Part shown: positions 57,601 through 64,000 of the stretch, in pieces
Position numbering within the stretch: position 1 is the stretch's first letter
Layout: each line of letters starts with the position of its first letter
Made by a program: the position numbers and the translations under genes
Notes under the pieces: model-generated
Seen by the model: the letters and a program-made list of their open reading frames with translations, nothing else
Told to the model about the DNA's origin: nothing
Database searches by the model: none
NCBI GenBank assembly: GCA_022822525.1
Contig: JAJEBN010000017.1
Location: forward strand, 1 to 64,000
DNA length: 64,000 nt
Direction: 5' to 3'
From: Acidimicrobiia bacterium
GTDB lineage: Bacteria > Actinomycetota > Acidimicrobiia > Acidimicrobiales > Poriferisodalaceae

Positions 57601-58638
57601 ATGAATGGCAAACGCAGATCCCTCGGCGACCGAGGCCGCGGCGACCCGGATCTCTCCCGGCGGGCTCCCGAAGGCAACCTTGCGCTCGAACTCGTGCGCA
57701 CCACCGAGGCCGCGGCCATGGCCGCCTCTCGCTGGATGGGCCGCGGCGACAAGGAAGGCGCCGACGGCGCGGCCGTCGATGCGATGCGGGTCGTGCTCTC
57801 GAGCGTGCCCATGGACGGGATCGTCGTCATCGGCGAGGGCGAGAAGGACGATGCGCCCATGCTCTTCAACGGCGAGTTCATCGGTGACGGCACCGGGGCG
57901 CTGACCGATGTCGCCGTGGATCCGATCGACGGCACCACGCTGACCTCGCTGGGACGGGGCAATGCGATCTCGGTGATCGCTGTGTCGCCTCGCGGCACCA
58001 TGCTCGACCCAGGTCCGTGCGTCTACATGGAGAAGATCGCCGTCGGACCCGACGCCAAGGGCGTCGTGGACCTGAACCGCACACCCTCGGAGAACCTGCG
58101 TGCGATTGCCGAGGTCACCGGGCAGGGCCTGCGGGACCTGACGGCGGTGGTGCTCGACCGCGATCGGCACTCAGAACTCATCGGGGAGATCCGCGACACA
58201 GGCGCACGCATCAGGCTGATTCCCGATGGCGACGTGGCGGGCGCCATCTCCGCGGCGGCCAGCGACACCACCGACGTGCTCTTCGGCATCGGCGGCACTC
58301 CCGAGGGGATCATCTCAGCAGCAGCGCTGAAGTGCCTCGGCGGGGAGCTGCAGGGCCGGCTGTGGCCCCGCAACGACCATGAGCGCCAAGCCTCCATCGC
58401 GGCCGGCTACGACCTCGACAAGGTGCTGCACATCGATGATCTGGTCCGGTCAGATGACGTGTTCTTCGCAGCAACTGGCATCACCGACGGCGAGTTGCTG
58501 CACGGCGTGAAGTTCGCTGCCCATCGCGCCGTCACCGATTCGCTGGTCATGCGCTCGCGCAGCGGAACCGTGCGCCGGATCGAGGCCACCCACGACATCG
58601 ACAAGCTCAGCGCCTTCGCCGCGGTGGACTTCACCTGA
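57601..58638 (+). CDS. glpX: Fructose-1,6-bisphosphatase class II
   Basis: 345 residues from ATG 57601, GGCGGGG just upstream. Gluconeogenic phosphatase of the GlpX type used by most actinobacteria. Metal-binding and catalytic stretches: [37 protein letters not shown], and [20 protein letters not shown]. The N-terminal ~25 residues are a polar tail. An ATG at 57571 would add ten residues. It is followed after 3 bp by the hisI-like gene, suggesting co-transcription. Confidence 0.95.
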   Translation: MNGKRRSLGDRGRGDPDLSRRAPEGNLALELVRTTEAAAMAASRWMGRGDKEGADGAAVDAMRVVLSSVPMDGIVVIGEGEKDDAPMLFNGEFIGDGTGALTDVAVDPIDGTTLTSLGRGNAISVIAVSPRGTMLDPGPCVYMEKIAVGPDAKGVVDLNRTPSENLRAIAEVTGQGLRDLTAVVLDRDRHSELIGEIRDTGARIRLIPDGDVAGAISAAASDTTDVLFGIGGTPEGIISAAALKCLGGELQGRLWPRNDHERQASIAAGYDLDKVLHIDDLVRSDDVFFAATGITDGELLHGVKFAAHRAVTDSLVMRSRSGTVRRIEATHDIDKLSAFAAVDFT

Positions 58639-58641
58639 GCC

Positions 58642-59073
58642 ATGCCGGCCTCCGCGAACACCCCCGCGCCCGATGATCTCGAAGAAGGCACAGTCGCGCT
58701 CATCGACTTCGGCAAGGTGGCTCAGATCGGCCGTGACGGCCACCAGGTCGTGCCCGTGGTGCTGCAGGACGCCGACAGCGAGGACGTGCTGTTCATCGGC
58801 TATGCCAACGAGGAAGCGCTGCGGCTCACATTCGAGCGACGCAGCGCTGTGCTCTATTCCACATCCCGCAACGAGATCTGGCACAAGGGCGCCACCTCCG
58901 GCGACACGCTCTCGCTCATCGAGGTGCGTGTGAACTGCGAGCAGAACTCCCTGCTGTACCGGGTGCGGCGCGACGGGGGCGGCGCTTGCCACACCCGCGA
59001 CGCCGACGGCAACTCCCGGCCCGGCTGCTACTACCGAGCCGTCGACAGCCCCACCGAGCTGCGCCACCTCTGA
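58642..59073 (+). CDS. HisI-like phosphoribosyl-AMP cyclohydrolase family protein, altered metal motif
   Basis: 143 residues. The HisI fold is clear: DVLFIGYANEEALRLTFERR, YSTSRNEIWHKGATSGD, three conserved cysteines (Cys99, Cys116, Cys129). But the usual Asp-Cys-Asp-x-Asp Mg site reads NCEQN (98-102), and the spacing between the last two cysteines is enlarged (GACHTRDADGNSRPGCYYR). It may be a divergent true HisI for histidine step 3, or a paralogue with another hydrolase role. No other his gene is in the window. It follows glpX by 3 bp. Confidence 0.8.
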   Translation: MPASANTPAPDDLEEGTVALIDFGKVAQIGRDGHQVVPVVLQDADSEDVLFIGYANEEALRLTFERRSAVLYSTSRNEIWHKGATSGDTLSLIEVRVNCEQNSLLYRVRRDGGGACHTRDADGNSRPGCYYRAVDSPTELRHL

Positions 59074-59093
59074 TGCTGATCTAGCGGGCGCGG

Positions 59094-60365
59094 CTATTCG
59101 TCGAAGTTCTCGGGCATGAGCACGAACTCGGGGTACGCCTCGATGCCGAGCTCGCCCGAGTCCTGCCCGAGCTGCTCCACCGTCTTCGAGACTCGCAGAC
59201 CCAGCACCAGGTCCAGAACCTTCCAGACGATGAACGATGCGATGAACACGAAGGCACCGACTGAGACGATGCCGAGCAGCTGAATGTGGAGCTGAGCGCC
59301 GGCCGCAATTGCGGTCGCCAGGGTGCCCCAGATGCCGCAGACGAGGTGGGCCGGGATGGCGCCCACCACGTCGTCCACCTTGACGAGCTCGAGCCCCTTG
59401 ATGGCGGCGGTGCAGATGACGCCGCCGATGGCGCCGATGATGATCGCCCACCAGTGCTCGGTGATGTCGGGCCCGGCCGTGATCGACACCAGGCCGGCGA
59501 TGGCGCCGTTGAGCCCGGCGAACAGGTCGATGCGTCCGAGCAGCGAGCGCGAGACCGCCAGCGCGGCGACCACCCCGGCGGCTGCAGCCAGGTTGGTGTT
59601 GACCAGCACGTTGCTCATCGCGACGGCGTCGACGACGCTGCCCAGCGCGAGCTGCGAACCCCCGTTGAATCCGAACCAGCCGAGCCACAGGATGAACACG
59701 CCCAGCGTCACGATCAGCACATTGGACGGCGGCGTGGGTCTCACCGAGCCGTCCTTGCGGAACTTGCCGAGCCGGGGGCCCACCACCAGCACGCCGGCCA
59801 GGGCTGCCCAGCCGCCGGTGCTGTGCACGATCGTCGAGCCGGCAAAGTCCTGGAAACCCTGCTGGGACAGCCAGCCTCCGCCCCAGGTCCACGCTCCCAC
59901 GATCGGGTAGATGACGGCGGTGAGCAGCAGCGTGAAGGCGAAGAACGACCACATCTTGATGCGCTCGGCGATCGCGCCCGAGACCACCGATGCCGCGGTC
60001 GCCACGAACACCATCTGGAAGAACCAGTCCGACATGACCGAGTAGCCGTTGGCGGCAACGGCCGCCTCGGCAGCGGCGTCGCCATCCAGCAGGGCCAGCT
60101 CGTCGCCGCTCGGCCCGTAGAGGAACGAGAACGAGCCCCACAGGTCGCCGACGTCGACGTACATGAGGTTGTAGCCGAGGAAGTAGAACGCGAGACCGGC
60201 GATCGAGTAGATGCCGATGTTCTTCAGACAGATCATCGACGCGTTCTTCGTGCGAACGGCGCCGGCTTCGAGCATGGTGAAGCCGGCCGCCATCCACATG
60301 ATCAGTGCTCCCCAGACGAGGAACATGAACGTGTTGAGGACGAACTGGCCAGACAGATCGATCAT
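59094..60365 (-). CDS. amt: Ammonium transporter Amt
   Basis: 423 residues, eleven hydrophobic segments. Key residues: AAGFTMLEAGAVRTKNA near the start, DFAGSTIVHSTGG and IPAHLVCGIWGTLA giving the twin histidines of the pore, and a C-terminal cytoplasmic tail (LGIEAYPEFVLMP). ATG 60365 has AGAGGA upstream; the longer form from 60428 adds a non-homologous tail and is rejected. It follows atpC by 78 bp on the same strand. No glnK/glnB gene is adjacent, so PII control cannot be read from context. Confidence 0.94.
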   Translation of the reverse strand: MIDLSGQFVLNTFMFLVWGALIMWMAAGFTMLEAGAVRTKNASMICLKNIGIYSIAGLAFYFLGYNLMYVDVGDLWGSFSFLYGPSGDELALLDGDAAAEAAVAANGYSVMSDWFFQMVFVATAASVVSGAIAERIKMWSFFAFTLLLTAVIYPIVGAWTWGGGWLSQQGFQDFAGSTIVHSTGGWAALAGVLVVGPRLGKFRKDGSVRPTPPSNVLIVTLGVFILWLGWFGFNGGSQLALGSVVDAVAMSNVLVNTNLAAAAGVVAALAVSRSLLGRIDLFAGLNGAIAGLVSITAGPDITEHWWAIIIGAIGGVICTAAIKGLELVKVDDVVGAIPAHLVCGIWGTLATAIAAGAQLHIQLLGIVSVGAFVFIASFIVWKVLDLVLGLRVSKTVEQLGQDSGELGIEAYPEFVLMPENFDE

Positions 60366-60443
60366 GACGAGTCCTCTCGTCGTTGCAGCAGGACTCTCAT
60401 ATGTTTGCAGGCACCGTGCCGGCGCCACGACATGGTGCGGAGG

Positions 60444-60827
60444 TCAGGAAGCTCCGGCGACCGCGATGCGGGTTTGCGCCCAGGCCAATGCTGCCTTGGC
60501 GTCGTCATCGTCGTCGTCGGCCGCGACGGCGGCCTGGGCTGCTTCGAGATCAGCCTGTGCAGCGGCGACGTCGATCTCGTCGGCCGCATATGCGGCATCA
60601 CTGAGAATCGTCACGACGTTGTTGCTGACTTCGACGAACCCGCGATTGAGCGCCAGGGTCACGATGCCGTCGGACGCCCACAGCTGGGTCTGCCCGATGT
60701 CGAGTGCGCCGATGAACGATGCGTGATGGTCCAGGAAGGCGATGTCGCCGTCGACCGTGCGCGTCACCACCTGGCTGCACTCGCCGCTGAACAGCACGGC
60801 CTCAGGCGAGACAAGTTCGACCTGCAT
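60444..60827 (-). CDS. atpC: F1F0 ATP synthase epsilon subunit
   Basis: 127 residues. N-terminal beta sandwich typical of epsilon (VELVSPEAVLFSGECSQVV; GDIAFLDHHASFIGAL; GFVEVSNNVVTILSD). The C-terminal helical part contains a run of six Asp (AADDDDDDAKAAL) and is short, as in some actinobacteria. ATG 60827 has AAGGAGA upstream and lies 28 bp after atpD. Rotor stalk component and inhibitor of ATP hydrolysis. Confidence 0.94.
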   Translation of the reverse strand: MQVELVSPEAVLFSGECSQVVTRTVDGDIAFLDHHASFIGALDIGQTQLWASDGIVTLALNRGFVEVSNNVVTILSDAAYAADEIDVAAAQADLEAAQAAVAADDDDDDAKAALAWAQTRIAVAGAS

Positions 60828-60855
60828 GCCGTCAGTCTCCTTGCGCGGTCGCCGC

Positions 60856-62352
<1,497 letters not shown>

Positions 62353-63321
62353 TTACTCGCGTGCGCGGAACAGGTCCGCTGTGCGGGCTTCGATGGTGTC
62401 TGAGAGCAGGTCGACCTCGCCGCCGGCTGTCTGGGACAGCGCTTCGGCACCGCCGACGATCTCCATGATCTCGGTGGTGATGGCGTCCTGGCGGGCGCGG
62501 TTCATGATGCGGGTCAGGTTGGTCTTGAGTTCCTCGGCGTTGTCGGTGGCCGCCTTCATGGCGCGCTGGCGGGCTGCGTGCTCCGATGCCGAGGATTCGA
62601 GCAGCGCCGAGTAGAGCCGAGCCTCGGCGTAGCGCGGCAGCAGCCGTTCGAGGATGACGGCGGGTTCGGGCTCGAACTCGTAGCCACCCTCAGGACCGCC
62701 GGCTGAGCCCTCCGCGTCGTCATCGTCGAACTCGCCGGAGTCGAGCGGCATGAACGGCACGATGGCCACCGACTGGTTGCCCATGGAGTGGAACTGGGTG
62801 TAGGCCAGCATCACCCGCTGGCAGCCGTTCTCGAACAGCTCGGTCGCCGCTGCGGCGACCTGCTGGGCGTCGGCGTAGCTGGGCTGGTCGCTGAAGCCCT
62901 CGAAGCCTGCTGCGATGCGGTAGCCGCGGAAGCGGAAATACCCGAGCGCCTTGCGTCCCGACAGCACCAGCTCGTAGTCGCGGCCCTCCGCCGCGTCGGC
63001 GGCGATGGCCCGCTCGGTGGCCCGCAGGACGTTGTTGTTGTAGCCACCGCACAGGCCCCGGTCCGCGGCGATCGCCACGTAGGCGACCTTGGTCACCTCG
63101 GCCGGTTCGCGCAGCAGCGGATGGTCGGCTTCGCCTCCGGCAGATGCCAGGTTGGCGATGACGGCGGTCACCTTGTCGCTGTAGGGCCGTGCAGCGCGCA
63201 CCCGGGCCTGGGCCCGGACGATGCGCGAGGCAGCGATCAGCTCCATGGCGCGCGTGATCTTCTTGGTGGCGTCGATCGACCTGATCCGACGCCGAAGAAT
63301 GCGCTCCTGACCGCTTGCCAT
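62353..63321 (-). CDS. atpG: F1F0 ATP synthase gamma subunit
   Basis: 322 residues, slightly long. Central rotor shaft: N-terminal helix RRIRSIDATKKITRAMELIA, conserved ADRGLCGGYNNN, and the C-terminal helix ending NRARQDAITTEIMEIVGGAEAL. An acidic, Gly-rich insertion at ~195-217 (EFDDDDAEGSAGGPEGG) enlarges the loop before EFEPEPAVILERLLP. Actinobacterial gamma subunits are known to carry loop insertions, but their positions vary. 18 bp after atpA. Confidence 0.96.
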   Translation of the reverse strand: MASGQERILRRRIRSIDATKKITRAMELIAASRIVRAQARVRAARPYSDKVTAVIANLASAGGEADHPLLREPAEVTKVAYVAIAADRGLCGGYNNNVLRATERAIAADAAEGRDYELVLSGRKALGYFRFRGYRIAAGFEGFSDQPSYADAQQVAAAATELFENGCQRVMLAYTQFHSMGNQSVAIVPFMPLDSGEFDDDDAEGSAGGPEGGYEFEPEPAVILERLLPRYAEARLYSALLESSASEHAARQRAMKAATDNAEELKTNLTRIMNRARQDAITTEIMEIVGGAEALSQTAGGEVDLLSDTIEARTADLFRARE

Positions 63322-63339
63322 CGGTGCTCAGTCCCCCGC

Positions 63340-64000
63340 TCAGTCCTCTACGGCCGCACCGTCGGCGGCATCGGTCGTGCTGTCGGCCGTGCTCACGAAC
63401 TGGGCGGTGAATGCCTCCACGGCCGCCTGCAGCGCAGCCGAGTCGACATCGCCGGTGGAGCGGATGTCCGACATCAGAGCGCTGTGGCGGGTGCTCATGT
63501 AGGCCAGCAGCTCTTCCTCGTAGCGGTTGACGTCGTCGACCTCGATGCCGTCGACGTAGCCGTTGGTGCCCGCATAGATCACGACCACCTGCTCTTCGAC
63601 CGGCATCGGCGAGTTGAGCCCTTGCTTGAGCAGCTCCACGAGCCGGTAGCCCCGGCCGAGCTGCGCCGCTGACACGGCGTCGAGCTCGGAACCGAACGTG
63701 GCGAACGCCTCGAGGTCGCGGAATTGGGCGAGGTCGATCTTGAGCGTGCCAGCCACGCTCTTCATCGCCTTGGTCTGTGCAGCAGAACCCACCCTCGACA
63801 CCGAGATGCCCACGTCCACCGCAGGCCGCACGCCGGACTTGAACAGGTCGTCCTGGAGGTAGATCTGGCCGTCGGTGATCGAGATCACGTTGGTCGGGAT
63901 GTATGCCGAGACGTCGCCCGCCTTGGTCTCGATGATCGGCAGCGCCGTCAGCGAGCCCGCGCCGTTGGCATCGGACAGCTTGGCGGCACGCTCGAGCAGC
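63340..64000 (-). CDS. atpA: F1F0 ATP synthase alpha subunit (partial, C-terminal part)
   Basis: The last 220 codons of alpha; the gene continues beyond the right edge. Readable conserved stretches: [74 protein letters not shown], then the helical C-terminal domain. Order atpA-atpG-atpD-atpC on the minus strand is standard. Confidence 0.97.
   Translation of the reverse strand, partial: LLERAAKLSDANGAGSLTALPIIETKAGDVSAYIPTNVISITDGQIYLQDDLFKSGVRPAVDVGISVSRVGSAAQTKAMKSVAGTLKIDLAQFRDLEAFATFGSELDAVSAAQLGRGYRLVELLKQGLNSPMPVEEQVVVIYAGTNGYVDGIEVDDVNRYEEELLAYMSTRHSALMSDIRSTGDVDSAALQAAVEAFTAQFVSTADSTTDAADGAAVED

Overview
The window is dense, high-GC bacterial DNA with short intergenic gaps, many GTG starts and many 1-8 nt gene overlaps. 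Several features point to Actinomycetota, and I lean towards Acidimicrobiia: an actinobacterial-type SerC, a MurA with Asp in place of the fosfomycin-binding Cys, the GatCAB route to Gln-tRNA, a GlpX-type fructose bisphosphatase, long CimA, and lipoproteins with strongly acidic linkers after the lipobox. The phylum is inferred with good confidence and the class with modest confidence.

Layout. 1-7.7 kb (minus): a branched-chain amino-acid-type ABC importer in the order livG-livF-livH1-livM1-livH2-livM2-livK. It has two permease pairs, one ATPase pair and a livK cut by the window edge. 7.9-13.4 kb (minus): tRNA-Gln(CTG), gltX, two poorly characterised genes, cimA and leuB. 13.5-16.2 kb (plus): greA, leuC, leuD. 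16.4-26.5 kb (plus): an Opp-type peptide ABC transporter (A, B, C, D, F) joined to an amidohydrolase, followed by a COG0523/CobW GTPase, a second amidohydrolase and a small basic protein. 26.5-30 kb: serA and an aminotransferase (minus), with serC divergent. 30-34.7 kb (minus): RDD protein, YqgE, ilvC, ilvN, ilvB, preceded by a probable leaderless leader peptide and attenuator. 35-37.7 kb (plus): PQQ-dependent-dehydrogenase-like lipoprotein and a MATE exporter. 37.7-42 kb (minus): membrane protein, gatC, gatA, gatB. 42-44.4 kb (plus): ligA. 44.5-47.2 kb (minus): anchored protein, mnmA, cysteine desulfurase. 47.5-49.8 kb (plus): oxyR and an SRPBCC-kinase fusion. 49.8-52.1 kb (minus): meaB and murA. 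52.2-56.2 kb (plus): MFS transporter, small alpha/beta hydrolase and a replication-relaxation-like protein. 56.3-59.1 kb: lhgO (minus), glpX and a hisI-like gene (plus). 59.1-64 kb (minus): ATP synthase atpA (partial), atpG, atpD, atpC, then amt.

How the genes work together. Branched-chain amino acid supply dominates. cimA, leuB and leuCD can make 2-oxobutyrate from pyruvate and acetyl-CoA, ilvBNC completes Ile/Val, and a large Liv-type importer lies nearby. SerA and SerC cover the first two steps of serine synthesis. GltX, tRNA-Gln and GatCAB fit transamidation-based Gln-tRNA formation. The cysteine desulfurase overlaps mnmA, consistent with sulfur delivery for tRNA 2-thiolation.

Most of the window is core metabolism, and I see no phage, CRISPR array, insertion sequence or rRNA. 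The least conventional parts are the Opp/amidohydrolase/COG0523 block with its His-Asp repeat lipoprotein, the duplicated and enlarged Liv permeases, the SRPBCC-kinase fusion, the lone replication-relaxation-like gene, the metal-site-variant HisI and the ilvB leader.
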